A DNA stretch of 64,000 nt from Sphingomonas parapaucimobilis NBRC 15100. Lineage in GTDB: Bacteria; Pseudomonadota; Alphaproteobacteria; Sphingomonadales; Sphingomonadaceae. The notes under the pieces were generated by a model. It searched no databases and was not told the DNA's origin. It saw nothing but the letters and a program-made list of their open reading frames with translations. Position numbers and translations under genes: made by a program. Positions 8,224 to 16,591 of the stretch are shown here, one piece after another. Position 1 is the first letter of the stretch. Each line of letters opens with the position of its first letter. The stretch covers positions 1-64,000 of the forward strand of contig NZ_BBPI01000060.1 in the NCBI RefSeq assembly GCF_000787715.1, read 5' to 3'.

Positions 8224-9020
8224 CTTTTCCCGTCGGGCCGATCTGGCTGGTCGGATGCGGCAACATGGCGGGCGCGATGCTGCGCCGCTGGTTGTCCGAA
8301 GGGCTCGATCCTGCGCAGGTGACCGTCATTACCCGCAGCGGCACGCGTGCGCCCGAGGGTATCCGCTCGCTGACGGCATTGCCTGCCGACGAGACGCCTG
8401 AGATCCTGATGCTGGGCTTCAAGCCGCAACAATTGGGTGACATCGCCCCGACACTGGCACATCTGAACCCGGCCATCCTGCTGTCGATCCTGGCGGGGGT
8501 CGAGGAGCAGACGCTGGCCAGCCACATTCCGGCGGGCGCGGTGGTGCGGATGATGCCCAACTTGCCGGTCGCCATCGGGCGGGGCGTGACGGCGCTCTAC
8601 ACCCGCTCCACCGACCCCGCCGTGCGCGAGGCGGCCGAGGCGCTGGCCCTGCCGCTGGGCCTTGCCCCATGGGTTGAGGACGAGGCGCGGTTCGACGCCG
8701 TGACCGCACTGGCGGGGTGTGGGCCTGCCTTCGTGTTCCGCTTTATCGATGCCTTGGCGCAGGCCGGGGTCGGGTTGGGGCTATCGCCCGAACTGGCGGA
8801 GCAATTGGCGCTGGCGACCGTCGACGGGGCAGGGGCGATGGCGATCGGGGCCGATGCGCCGCCCGCCGTGCTGGCGGATCGTGTGGCCAGTCCCGGCGGC
8901 TCGACCCGCGAGGGGCTGAACGTGCTGGATGCGGGGCGCGCGCTCAAGCAGTTGATGGTCGATACGCTGACGGCCTCGGAACGGCGTAATCGAGAAATGG
9001 CGCAAGCCGCGCGAGGCTGA
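8220..9020 (+). CDS. proC: Pyrroline-5-carboxylate reductase
   Basis: 266 residues. It reduces 1-pyrroline-5-carboxylate to proline with NAD(P)H, the last step of proline synthesis. Evidence: an N-terminal Rossmann motif (VGCGNMAGAML), the central MMPNLPVAIGRG segment, and the C-terminal P5CR signature around LAGCGPAFVFRFIDAL through ASPGGSTREGL. The start is the GTG overlapping the ybjN-type stop; the frame is open further upstream but those residues antedate the nucleotide-binding strand. Followed by an inverted-repeat spacer. Confidence 0.95.
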   Translation: MTFPVGPIWLVGCGNMAGAMLRRWLSEGLDPAQVTVITRSGTRAPEGIRSLTALPADETPEILMLGFKPQQLGDIAPTLAHLNPAILLSILAGVEEQTLASHIPAGAVVRMMPNLPVAIGRGVTALYTRSTDPAVREAAEALALPLGLAPWVEDEARFDAVTALAGCGPAFVFRFIDALAQAGVGLGLSPELAEQLALATVDGAGAMAIGADAPPAVLADRVASPGGSTREGLNVLDAGRALKQLMVDTLTASERRNREMAQAARG

Positions 9021-9026
9021 TTTTTA

Positions 9027-9229
9027 GTTCACGCGAAGCCGCGACGGCGCCAAGAGATTTTTGCGCGCGGAAGAGCGATGGATGCGGAGGTGGATTGCTG
9101 ATGGCAATCTCATCATTTCATCCGCTGGTGGTAAAAGGCCTGGCGGGGCGCTGTTCGTAACATCTCCGCGTCCTCTGCGCCTCCGCGTGAAACCCAAGCT
9201 TCTTCGCGCCGTCGCGGCTTCGCGCGAAC
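9027..9229. repeat. Intergenic inverted repeat with about 30-bp arms
   Basis: The left arm at 9027-9057 (GTTCACGCGAAGCCGCGACG onward) is nearly the reverse complement of the right arm at 9201-9229 (ending GTCGCGGCTTCGCGCGAAC). The inner part includes CTCCGCGTCCTCTGCGCC-like sequence, suggesting a nested second pair. It fills the space between proC and the MarR gene and holds no credible gene. Confidence 0.75.
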
Positions 9230-9233
9230 CCCA

Positions 9234-9731
9234 TCACCCGTCGTTGGTCCGCAAATCCTCGATCCGGGCGCGTTCGTTCTCGGGAATGAAGCCCTCCAGC
9301 ACCGTCCAGAAGCCCGTCACCGCCTGCTGCCCCGCGCGCGCATAGGCCTTGGACAGTTTTTCGCGCAGCGCATCGAACAGCTCGGCCTCCATCGCCGCCC
9401 CCGTCGGGGTCAGCCGGAGCAGCCTTTGCCGCCGGTCGCGATCTCCGGGGCGCGTCTCGATCAGGTCGCGGCTCGCCAGTTCGTTGAGCACGCGGCCCAG
9501 CGACTGTTTGGTGATCGCCAGCAGCGATAACAGCTCGCTGACCGTCATGTCGGGCTTGCGGGCCATGAAATACAGGGCACGGTGATGGGCACGGCCCAAC
9601 CCCTGCGCGGCGAGACCGCGATCGATCGAGCGCACGAGATGGCTATTGCCGAAATACAGCAATTCCATACCCCTGCGGAGTTCTGGCTCGCGGAGAAATT
9701 GTGCCGATGCGGACTGGTTAGAGGCAGCCAT
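9234..9731 (-). CDS. MarR family winged-helix transcriptional regulator
   Basis: 165 residues with a MarR-type winged helix: helix ELLYFGNSHLVRSIDRGL, helix-turn-helix TVSELLSLLAITKQSLGRVL, and the wing DLIETRPGDRDRRQRLLRLT with its characteristic D-x-R-D-x-R. It is divergent from ilvE; the starts are only 57 bp apart, so it may control ilvE or itself, although I see no clear dyad there. The frame stays open to about 11024 on this strand, but that extension is antisense to ilvE and tRNA-Gln and is a shadow; the ATG at 9731 begins MAASNQSAS. Confidence 0.9.
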   Translation of the reverse strand: MAASNQSASAQFLREPELRRGMELLYFGNSHLVRSIDRGLAAQGLGRAHHRALYFMARKPDMTVSELLSLLAITKQSLGRVLNELASRDLIETRPGDRDRRQRLLRLTPTGAAMEAELFDALREKLSKAYARAGQQAVTGFWTVLEGFIPENERARIEDLRTNDG

Positions 9732-9788
9732 GTTGACCCGTCTACTCACACGCCCTAGGCCACGGCAACCCAAAACAGAGAGTTGACC

Positions 9789-10886
9789 ATGGAAGCGCCC
9801 CAAGCCCTTACGTTTCGGTTCGATCCTTCTGCGACTCCGGTCGCGGCGAGCGAGCGGGCGGCACGTCTGGTCGATCCGGGTTTCGGCCGGGTTTTCACCG
9901 ATCACATGGCGCTGATCCGCTACAGCGACGACAAGGGCTGGCACGACGCGCAAATCACCGCGCGCGCGCCGCTCAGCGTCGATCCGGCCGCGTCGGTCCT
10001 GCATTATGCCCAGGAAATCTTCGAGGGCATGAAGGCCTATCGCCTGGCGGACGGCGGCACCGCGCTCTTCCGGCCCGAGGCGAATGCCCGCCGCTTCCAG
10101 GATTCGGCGCGGCGCATGGCGATGCCCGAACTGCCCGAGAAGCTCTTCCTGGAATCGGTCGAGCGGCTGGTCGAGATCGAGCGCGACTGGATCCCCGAAC
10201 AGGATGGCGGCGCGCTGTACCTGCGCCCCTTCATGTTCGCCAGCGAGGTGTTCCTGGGCGTGAAGCCCTCGGCCGAATATCTCTACATGGTCATCGCCTC
10301 GTCGGTCGGCGCCTATTTCAAGGGCGGTGCGCCCGCCGTGTCGATCTGGGTCAGCCAGGGCTACACGCGGGCTGCCCCCGGCGGGACGGGCGCGGCCAAG
10401 TGCGGCGGCAACTATGCCGCCAGCCTGCTCGCGCAGAAGGAAGCGATCGCCAATGGCTGCGACCAGGTTGTCTTCCTCGACGCGGTCGAGCGCCGCTGGG
10501 TCGAGGAACTGGGGGGCATGAACGTCTTCTTCGTGTTCGACGACGGCTCGCTGGTGACGCCGCCGCTGACCGGCACCATCCTGCCCGGCATCACCCGCGA
10601 TTCGATCCTGACCATCGCGCGTGCGCAAGGGCTGACGGTGCGCGAGGAGCCCTATGCCATCGACCAGTGGCGCGCCGACGCCGCCAGCGGTCGCCTGGTC
10701 GAGGCCTTCGCCTGCGGCACCGCCGCCGTCGTCACCCCGATCGGCAGCGTCGCCGAGCCTGCGGGCCGCTTCACCATCGGCAGCGGCGGCCCCGGCCAGC
10801 TGACCACGCGCCTTCGCGAACAACTGGTCGCGATCCAGCGCGGCCAGGCCCCCGACCCCCATGGCTGGATGCGTCGTCTGGGCTGA
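9789..10886 (+). CDS. ilvE: Branched-chain amino acid aminotransferase
   Basis: 365 residues, a class IV (fold type IV) PLP aminotransferase that interconverts branched-chain 2-oxo acids and Leu, Ile and Val. The PLP lysine lies in GAAKCGGNYAAS, with EELGGMNVFFVF and the phosphate-binding TGTILPGITR motif. The length matches the longer, BCAT-type subfamily. The ATG at 9789 is preceded by AGAGAG; a TTG two codons earlier is possible but unlikely. Divergent from a MarR regulator and followed by tRNA-Gln. Confidence 0.95.
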   Translation: MEAPQALTFRFDPSATPVAASERAARLVDPGFGRVFTDHMALIRYSDDKGWHDAQITARAPLSVDPAASVLHYAQEIFEGMKAYRLADGGTALFRPEANARRFQDSARRMAMPELPEKLFLESVERLVEIERDWIPEQDGGALYLRPFMFASEVFLGVKPSAEYLYMVIASSVGAYFKGGAPAVSIWVSQGYTRAAPGGTGAAKCGGNYAASLLAQKEAIANGCDQVVFLDAVERRWVEELGGMNVFFVFDDGSLVTPPLTGTILPGITRDSILTIARAQGLTVREEPYAIDQWRADAASGRLVEAFACGTAAVVTPIGSVAEPAGRFTIGSGGPGQLTTRLREQLVAIQRGQAPDPHGWMRRLG

Positions 10887-10906
10887 TCTTTCGTTGGAAT
10901 AAGGGC

Positions 10907-10934
10907 TTTTCAAGAGCGGCGCGCCGGTTATAAG
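10907..10934 (+). promoter_or_regulatory. Candidate sigma70-type promoter for tRNA-Gln
   Basis: TTTTCA (10907-10912) and TATAAG (10929-10934) are separated by 16 bp and end 14 bp before the tRNA. The -10 box sits between two GGCGCGCC palindromes, so this stretch can also fold as an 8-bp stem. Confidence 0.5.
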
Positions 10935-10948
10935 GCGCGCCTCTCCAC

Positions 10949-11023
10949 TGGGGCGTCGCCAAGCGGTAAGGCAACGGTTTTTGGTACCGTCATACGCAGG
11001 TTCGAATCCTGCCGCCCCAGCCA
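10949..11023 (+). tRNA. tRNA-Gln (anticodon TTG)
   Basis: Complete cloverleaf: acceptor TGGGGCG pairs with CGCCCCA, the anticodon stem ACGGT/ACCGT encloses loop TTTTGGT with anticodon TTG (reads CAA), and the T-loop is GGTTCGAATCC. The discriminator G and an encoded CCA (11021-11023) follow. An integrase gene starts 45 bp downstream, so the 3' end is the probable attachment site of the adjacent island. Confidence 0.97.
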
Positions 11024-11067
11024 ATTTCTCGCTAAGTGATTGATCGAACTGGCTAACCCCGGTCCGG

Positions 11068-13098
11068 ATGCCCCGGTATGTACAGTCGACTGTGCCAATG
11101 GGGTGTGCGGGGAGATCAACGTCCTTGGCCTCGCTCCAACATGTCTATCGCCGCGGCCACATTTTCTGGTGGCGCAGGGTTCATTCTTCGTTCCATAATG
11201 CACCCATCGACGTTCGCCTGTCGCTCGGGACCCCCGACCGGCTGCAGGCGCGGAACCGGGGCGCGGTGCTGACCGCGTCCTATGATCGGGTGGTGACCAT
11301 GCTGAACGAACATGTTCGCGCCAATCGCGAACTGACCGAGCGCGAACTTCAGGCGATCGCCAAGGCGATGTACGAGGAACGCCTCGCCGAGGTGTGTACC
11401 GAGCAGCGCGCCACGCCGTACGATGCCGAGCATCATTCGGCCGCGAACCGCGCCTTCGTCGACTATTTCCAGCGGCTGACGCTGCAGGGCGGGCATATGT
11501 CGTTCCTGCCTGACGAACAGCGCAAGCTTGAGGCGGAGGGTTGGGATGCGCAGCGTATCGCCGATCTGCAAACGATCATCGCCTTGCGGGAGAATAAGGG
11601 CGTCAGTCCGATCCGTCGGGACGAAATCGACCGGCACCTCGCGGCTGCGGGCTTCTCGATCGACGACCGGCTGCGGTGGCTGGTCGAGCTTGCCCTCTAT
11701 CCGACCTATCGCGACGTCTATGCCGATGCCGAACAGCAATTGCGAACATTGGTACAGCCGGTCGACGCGACGGCGTCTCCGCCACCACCACAATCTGTCC
11801 CCGCGCCGGCCAACGACATATCGCCACAGGTATCAGCCGGCATTTCCGGTGTTCCGGACGACTGGATGCACTGCGGCCCTGTCGAGGCGGCGGAGCGGAT
11901 GATTGCGGAAACGCCAAGGCTTCTCGAGCATCGGCGCGACGGCAAGCGGGCGAGGGATAGCGTCGGCGAGCAGACGCTTCGGCAGATTCGCTGGGCGGCG
12001 ACCCTGCTGCAGAAATCGCTGCCAGCGGGGACGCCGCTCTGGAAGGTGACCAAGGCAGACATTCTCGAGTTGGACGGCCATTTCGACAATCTGCCGATCC
12101 ACTATGGCAAGTCGCCGCGTGATCGCGTGCTAGAGCAGACGCTCGACGAAGCCGTCGCGCTGGCGGCGGAGGATGTCGCCGACGGCAAGCTGAATATGGA
12201 CGATATCGGGTTTTCCACCGGCACGACCAACAAGCACTTCAACAAGCTGGCGCAAATCCATGCCTTCATGCGCACCCATGTCGACGCGGCGCCGGCCATC
12301 GACTTCGCGCTGTTCACCGTTGCGATTGACGCGGACGAACGCGAAGCCCGAAAGCGCTACACGCGGGAACAGGGCGAAGCGCTGTTCAAGCTGCCACCCT
12401 GGACCGGATGTGAGGGGACCGGCGAACGGCTGGAGGCGGGCAAGACCGTCGTCCACGATGGTCTGTTTTTCGTGCTGCTGCTGGTCTGGTATACCGGTGC
12501 CCGCCGGGAGGAACTGTGCAAGCTGATGCTGGACGATGTCGAGCATCGGCACGGCATCCACTATCTGCTGATCCGTGCGACCGAGACGGGGCGCGTCAAG
12601 AACAAGTCGGCCCGCCGGGTCGTCGTCATTGCGGACGAACTCGTCCGCCTCGGCTTTCTGCGCTACGTCGAGGCGATGCGAGCGGCGGGCGAACGCCTGC
12701 TGTTCCCCGAACTGGTGCCCGGCGGCAATACCAAGCGGAAGCTCGGCGATGTCTTCTACAAGCTGTGGTGGATGTACATCGCGCCGATGGTGCCCGACCT
12801 GAAGCGCGGACAGGCGATGCATTCGGCGCGGCACATGGTTTCGGACGAGCTGAAGGATCAGGAGGTGTTCCTCGAATTCCGCAACGATCACCTCGGGCAC
12901 CGTGGCAAGGGCGGCGAGGGCGAGACGCGCTACCCTGCAGCGGCCTCGCTCCAGAAGCTGAAGTCGGTGGTCGAGAAGATCCCCGTGGTCACGGGGCATC
13001 TCCCGGATCAGAGCAAGATCAACCTCTTGCCGGTGGGATTGCGTCAGCCAAGGCCGACGCGGGGCAAAGATCGCGACAGGGAGGAAACAGGCGCCTGA
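11068..13098 (+). CDS. Tyrosine recombinase / integrase with DUF6538-like N-terminus
   Basis: A 676-residue site-specific recombinase. The N-terminus (LQHVYRRGHIFWWRRV) matches the DUF6538 module of long phage/island integrases, followed by about 200 residues of helical DNA-binding region and a Pro-rich linker near residue 235. The C-terminal catalytic domain carries the residues expected for a tyrosine recombinase: Arg in TGARREEL (about 480), Lys in RVKNKSARR, H-x-x-R in MHSARHM (about 585), His in DHLGHRG and nucleophile Tyr622 in ETRYPAA. It appears intact. The precise start is uncertain. Position right after tRNA-Gln implies integration there. Confidence 0.92.
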   Translation: MPRYVQSTVPMGCAGRSTSLASLQHVYRRGHIFWWRRVHSSFHNAPIDVRLSLGTPDRLQARNRGAVLTASYDRVVTMLNEHVRANRELTERELQAIAKAMYEERLAEVCTEQRATPYDAEHHSAANRAFVDYFQRLTLQGGHMSFLPDEQRKLEAEGWDAQRIADLQTIIALRENKGVSPIRRDEIDRHLAAAGFSIDDRLRWLVELALYPTYRDVYADAEQQLRTLVQPVDATASPPPPQSVPAPANDISPQVSAGISGVPDDWMHCGPVEAAERMIAETPRLLEHRRDGKRARDSVGEQTLRQIRWAATLLQKSLPAGTPLWKVTKADILELDGHFDNLPIHYGKSPRDRVLEQTLDEAVALAAEDVADGKLNMDDIGFSTGTTNKHFNKLAQIHAFMRTHVDAAPAIDFALFTVAIDADEREARKRYTREQGEALFKLPPWTGCEGTGERLEAGKTVVHDGLFFVLLLVWYTGARREELCKLMLDDVEHRHGIHYLLIRATETGRVKNKSARRVVVIADELVRLGFLRYVEAMRAAGERLLFPELVPGGNTKRKLGDVFYKLWWMYIAPMVPDLKRGQAMHSARHMVSDELKDQEVFLEFRNDHLGHRGKGGEGETRYPAAASLQKLKSVVEKIPVVTGHLPDQSKINLLPVGLRQPRPTRGKDRDREETGA

Positions 13099-13143
13099 CA
13101 CCCGTCTGTTCGCCCATCGCGTGGGGAACGGAATGGCGATGCG

Positions 13144-14307
13144 TCAGGCCGGGCATATCGCTACAGTTTGCCGGCGTTGAACGAGCAGCAGGATTACCAG
13201 CGCCGTGGCCGCCATGCCTGCACCGGCGACCGCGACGGCGGGTAGGCCCAGTCCCGCACCGATCACCCCTCCGCCGAGCGCCGCGCCGATCGCGTTGCCA
13301 AGATTGAACGCGCCGATGTTCATCGCCGAGGCAAGGTTCGGCGCATCGGCTGCCGCCACCATTACCCGCATTTGCAACGGCGGTACGATGGCGAAGCTGG
13401 CGATGCCCCAGATGACGATGGCGACGGCGGCGGCCCATGGCCATTGCATGACGCCCGCGAACACGACCAGTACTGCCGCGAGGACGGCGAAGCTGCCGAT
13501 CAGCGTCCGCTCGATCGACCGATCGGCAAGGCGACCGCCGAGCGTGTTCCCGATCGTCAGCCCGATCCCGTACAGCACCAGCATCGCCGTCACGAACTCG
13601 GTCGAGGCATGGGTTTCCTCATGCAGGATCGGGACGATGTAGGTGAAGACGGTGAACATCGCGCTGGCACCAACCACGGTCAGCGCCAGCGCCGCCAGCA
13701 CCGGTCCGCGCGTGAGGACGCGGAGTTCCGCCGCCATGTCGCCCTCCGTCGATGCCGGGAGCGAGGGCAGGGCAAAGCGCAGTGCCACGATCGCCACGGC
13801 ACCGACGCCGGCAATTCCCGCGAACGCCGTGCGCCAGCCCAGCACCTCACCGGCCCAGGTCGCGAGCGGCACGCCGCCGATCGTCGCCACCGTCAGCCCG
13901 GTGAACATCGCGGCGACCGCGCCCGCGCGCCGGTCGGGCGGCACGAGGCTGGCGGCGACCACCGAGCCGACGCCGAAAAACGCGCCGTGATTGAACGAGG
14001 TGACGATGCGTGCCGCCATCAACATCCAATAGCCGTCCGCGATCGCGGACAGTGCGTTGCCGATCGTGAAGATGGCCATCAGCCCGATCAGCAGCGTTCG
14101 CCGGTTCACGCGCCCGGTCGTCAGTGTCATCAGCGGCGCGCCGATCAGGACGCCCATCGCATAGGCGCTGACCAGCAGCCCCGCCGCCGGGATCGAGACG
14201 CCCAGATCGGACGCTATGCCTGGCAGCATGCCCATCGGCGCGAACTCGGTCACGCCGATGCCGAACGCGCCCATGGCGAGCGCGAGAAGGGGGAAATTCA
14301 GTTTCAT
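13144..14307 (-). CDS. MFS transporter, DHA1 (AraJ/sugar-efflux-like) family
   Basis: 387 residues with 12 predicted transmembrane helices, beginning LALAMGAFGIGVTEF, a typical DHA1 start. The loop 2-3 region carries GRVNRRTLL, a variant of the MFS signature motif A. Relatives export sugars, drugs or nucleosides; the substrate here is unknown. The ATG at 14307 has AAGGGAG upstream. It lies 17 bp after the aldo/keto reductase gene, so the two form an operon, and a divergent LysR regulator sits at the far end. Confidence 0.9.
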   Translation of the reverse strand: MKLNFPLLALAMGAFGIGVTEFAPMGMLPGIASDLGVSIPAAGLLVSAYAMGVLIGAPLMTLTTGRVNRRTLLIGLMAIFTIGNALSAIADGYWMLMAARIVTSFNHGAFFGVGSVVAASLVPPDRRAGAVAAMFTGLTVATIGGVPLATWAGEVLGWRTAFAGIAGVGAVAIVALRFALPSLPASTEGDMAAELRVLTRGPVLAALALTVVGASAMFTVFTYIVPILHEETHASTEFVTAMLVLYGIGLTIGNTLGGRLADRSIERTLIGSFAVLAAVLVVFAGVMQWPWAAAVAIVIWGIASFAIVPPLQMRVMVAAADAPNLASAMNIGAFNLGNAIGAALGGGVIGAGLGLPAVAVAGAGMAATALVILLLVQRRQTVAICPA

Positions 14308-14324
14308 CGAACGGCTCCCTTTCG

Positions 14325-15359
14325 TCAGACGAGTGGCGGGTTCAGGCGGGCGAAGCCCTCCTGCTGTATGTACGGGGTGTGCGGGTAAGGCGGCAGCACG
14401 GCACTCGCCGCATCCAGCGCGGTCATCTGCTCCGCCGTCAGCGACCAGCCGACCGCGCCGAGATTGTCGCGCAACTGCGCTTCGTTGCGCGCCCCGATGA
14501 TGACCGAGGCGACGGTCGGCCGCCGCAACAACCAGTTGATCGCGATCTGCGGCACGCTCTTGCCCGTCTCGGCCGCGACCGCCTCCAGCGCATCGATCAC
14601 GCGGTAGAGATGCTCGGCCTCGACCGGCGGCGCGAACTGTTCGGTATCGTGCAGGCGGCTGCCTGCGGGGATCGGACGGTCGCGCCCGATCCTGCCGGTC
14701 AACCGGCCCCAGCCGAGCGGGCTCCAGACCAGCGCGCTGATGCCCTGGTCGTGGCCGAGCGGCATCAGATCCGCCTCATAGGCGCGACCGATCAGCGAAT
14801 AGTAGACCTGATGGGCGACGAGCCGGGGCCAACCGTGCCGATCCGCCAGGCCCTGCGCCTTCATCAACTGCCAGCCGGGATAGTTGGAGACGCCGGCATA
14901 GCGTACCTTGCCCGACGCGATCAGCCGGTCGAGCGTGGCCATCAGCTCCTCGGTCGGCGTGGAGGCGTCGAAGGCGTGGAGCTGGAGCAGGTCGATATGG
15001 TCGGTGCCGAGCCGGCGCAGCGATGCCTCCACCGCGCCGATCAGCCGGGCGCGTGAGACGCCCCAGTCCTGCGGCCCGTCACCGATCGGCAGGCCGGTCT
15101 TGGTCGACAGCAGCACCGCATCGCGCCGCCCCTTGATCGCCGCGCCCAGCACCTCCTCCGAGGCGCCGTTGGAATAGACGTCGGCAGTGTCGAATAGCGT
15201 GACCCCGGCATCGAGGCAGATGTCGACCAGCCGCCGCGCCTCGGCCGCATCGTTTTGTCCCCATGCGCCGAACAGCGGCCCGGTGCCGCCGAATGTGCCG
15301 GTGCCGAACGACAGCGCGGGTACCCGGAGTCCCGATGCGCCCAGTTGCCGATATTCCAT
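14325..15359 (-). CDS. Aldo/keto reductase
   Basis: 344 residues with the AKR TIM-barrel pattern of the YajO/voltage-channel-beta-like group. The Asp/Tyr of the active site are in LFDTADVYSNGASE, Lys in LLSTKTGLP and the fourth residue in IDLLQLHAFD. The NADPH pocket includes SVIIGARNEAQL at the C-terminal end. It probably reduces aldehydes or ketones. The ATG at 15359 has AAAGGCGG upstream. It precedes an MFS exporter in an operon, divergent from LysR, an arrangement that suggests detoxification of an inducing carbonyl compound (inference). Confidence 0.92.
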   Translation of the reverse strand: MEYRQLGASGLRVPALSFGTGTFGGTGPLFGAWGQNDAAEARRLVDICLDAGVTLFDTADVYSNGASEEVLGAAIKGRRDAVLLSTKTGLPIGDGPQDWGVSRARLIGAVEASLRRLGTDHIDLLQLHAFDASTPTEELMATLDRLIASGKVRYAGVSNYPGWQLMKAQGLADRHGWPRLVAHQVYYSLIGRAYEADLMPLGHDQGISALVWSPLGWGRLTGRIGRDRPIPAGSRLHDTEQFAPPVEAEHLYRVIDALEAVAAETGKSVPQIAINWLLRRPTVASVIIGARNEAQLRDNLGAVGWSLTAEQMTALDAASAVLPPYPHTPYIQQEGFARLNPPLV

Positions 15360-15448
15360 TTGCCGCCTTTCCGTGTTTTCCATCAGGTGCATAGATGGCG
15401 GGACGGTTGCCGGCGCATAACCCGGCGGAAATGCGAAGGAGCTGTGCG

Positions 15449-16357
15449 TTGGATGCAAAGCTGATCGGGGGCACCGACCGAGCGCGTTCACTGGCGCTGT
15501 TCACTGCGGTGGTGGAGCAGGGGAGTTTTTCCGCTGCGGGCCGAGCGGTCGGCCTGACCGCTTCGGCGGTCGCGCGTGCGATTGACCGGATCGAGGTACG
15601 GTTGGGCGTGCGGCTGTTGCTGCGCTCGACCCGCATGTTGACGTTGACCGCCGAGGGCCAAGCCTATCTGCAAACCGCGCGGCGGATCCTGTCAGACCTC
15701 GACGACGCCGAGCAGCAGATCGCCGACCAGGGCGCGCCGCGCGGTCGGCTGCGGGTCAGCGCGGCGCTGTCGCATGGGCGGTTGTGCGTGGTGCCGCTGC
15801 TGAAGGAGTTCGCGCGCCTCTATCCGCATATCCTGATCGACATCGCGCTGACCGACACGCTCGTCGACGTGGCCGGAGGCCAAGCCGATGTGGCGATCCG
15901 GTTCGGGCCGCTGGCGGACAGTAGTCTGACCGCGCGCAAGCTGGGTGAGAGTCGGCGGGTGATCGTCGCCGCACCGGATTATCTCGCCTGTCACGGGGTG
16001 CCGGTGGTGCCGGAGGATCTTCACGGCCATAACTGCCTGAACTTCAATTTCCGCCGGGCGGAGCCGAGCTGGCCGTTCCGCCGCGACGGTCGGGATATGT
16101 CGCTGACCGTGAAGGGCAATATCGAGGCGAACAACGGCGAGACGCTGGGACAACTTGCTGCAGCTGGCGTGGGCATTACCCGTGTCGGCCGGTTCAGTGT
16201 GGTGGATGCGATCGCAGAGGGGCGACTTGTGCCGCTCCTGGAAGACTATAATCCCGGCGACGTCGAGCTGATCCATGCGGTATTCGTGGGCGGCTCGACC
16301 GTACCGGCGCGTGTCAGGGCCTTCGTCGACTTCCTCGCCGACCGGCTGGCGCATTGA
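15449..16357 (+). CDS. LysR family transcriptional regulator
   Basis: About 302 residues. Residues 12-70 form the LysR winged helix (ALFTAVVEQGSFSAAGRAVG, then LTASAVARAIDRIE), followed by the periplasmic-binding-like effector domain (RLRVSAALSHGRLCVVPLL onward). It belongs to the CrgA/AaeR-like clade by its DVAIRFGPL and GVGITRVGRF signatures. I prefer the TTG at 15449, with AAGGAG at 15436-15441, to ATG codons at 15431 or 15395. It is divergent from the AKR-MFS operon with an intergenic gap of about 90 bp and probably regulates it. Confidence 0.9.
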   Translation: MDAKLIGGTDRARSLALFTAVVEQGSFSAAGRAVGLTASAVARAIDRIEVRLGVRLLLRSTRMLTLTAEGQAYLQTARRILSDLDDAEQQIADQGAPRGRLRVSAALSHGRLCVVPLLKEFARLYPHILIDIALTDTLVDVAGGQADVAIRFGPLADSSLTARKLGESRRVIVAAPDYLACHGVPVVPEDLHGHNCLNFNFRRAEPSWPFRRDGRDMSLTVKGNIEANNGETLGQLAAAGVGITRVGRFSVVDAIAEGRLVPLLEDYNPGDVELIHAVFVGGSTVPARVRAFVDFLADRLAH

Positions 16358-16386
16358 CGGCGGATCCATGGCGCGCCCGCCGGTAT

Positions 16387-16421
16387 GGCGATGGAAAGCA
16401 TTTTCTGCTATCAGCATCGCC
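16387..16421 (+). promoter_or_regulatory. Hairpin upstream of the short peptide ORF
   Basis: GGCGATG (16387-16393) pairs with CATCGCC (16415-16421), and inside it AGCA (16397-16400) pairs with TGCT (16406-16409) around TTTTC. It lies 16 bp before a strong ribosome-binding site and may be an operator or a 5' leader structure. Confidence 0.35.
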
Positions 16422-16451
16422 GTTCCGCGATTCTTGAGAAGGAGGGCGACC

Positions 16452-16514
16452 ATGACCGATCATATCACGCCCGCCCGTGGGATTCAGCGCATCGGCGGCC
16501 TGCTCCGCCACTGA
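16452..16514 (+). CDS. 20-residue peptide with very strong ribosome-binding site
   Basis: An ATG at 16452 follows AGAAGGAGGG (16437-16446) with 5-bp spacing, the best Shine-Dalgarno match I saw in the window. The ORF encodes MTDHITPARGIQRIGGLLRH and stops at 16514. The peptide is basic, Gly/Ile/Leu-rich and unrecognised. It ends 77 bp before the ABC exporter, whose own ribosome-binding site is weak, so it could be a regulatory leader peptide, an exported peptide or a small membrane-active product. No signal sequence or cysteine is present. Translation is suggested by the RBS only. Confidence 0.45.
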   Translation: MTDHITPARGIQRIGGLLRH

Positions 16515-16540
16515 CCTGCGCGGCTTTCCCCGACAGCCGC
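16494..16540 (+). promoter_or_regulatory. Hairpins at the end of the peptide ORF, possible attenuator
   Basis: GGCGG (16494-16498) pairs with CCGCC (16505-16509) within the last codons of the peptide, and GCGGCT (16520-16525) pairs with AGCCGC (16535-16540) just after its stop. GGCGGCC at 16494 can alternatively pair with GGCCGCG at 16562-16568. Ribosome position on the peptide could therefore alter the structure before the ABC gene. No T-run is present. Confidence 0.3.
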
Positions 16541-16591
16541 TCCCCCCATCGCTGATACAAGGGCCGCGCCGACGGGTGCGGTGACGTTTCC

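Noticed and set aside
9732..11024. The MarR reading frame stays open upstream, giving a 596-residue protein
   Set aside because: The extension is antisense to ilvE and tRNA-Gln and has the repetitive R/D/G/H-rich look of a GC-rich shadow frame; the MarR ATG at 9731 is sensible.
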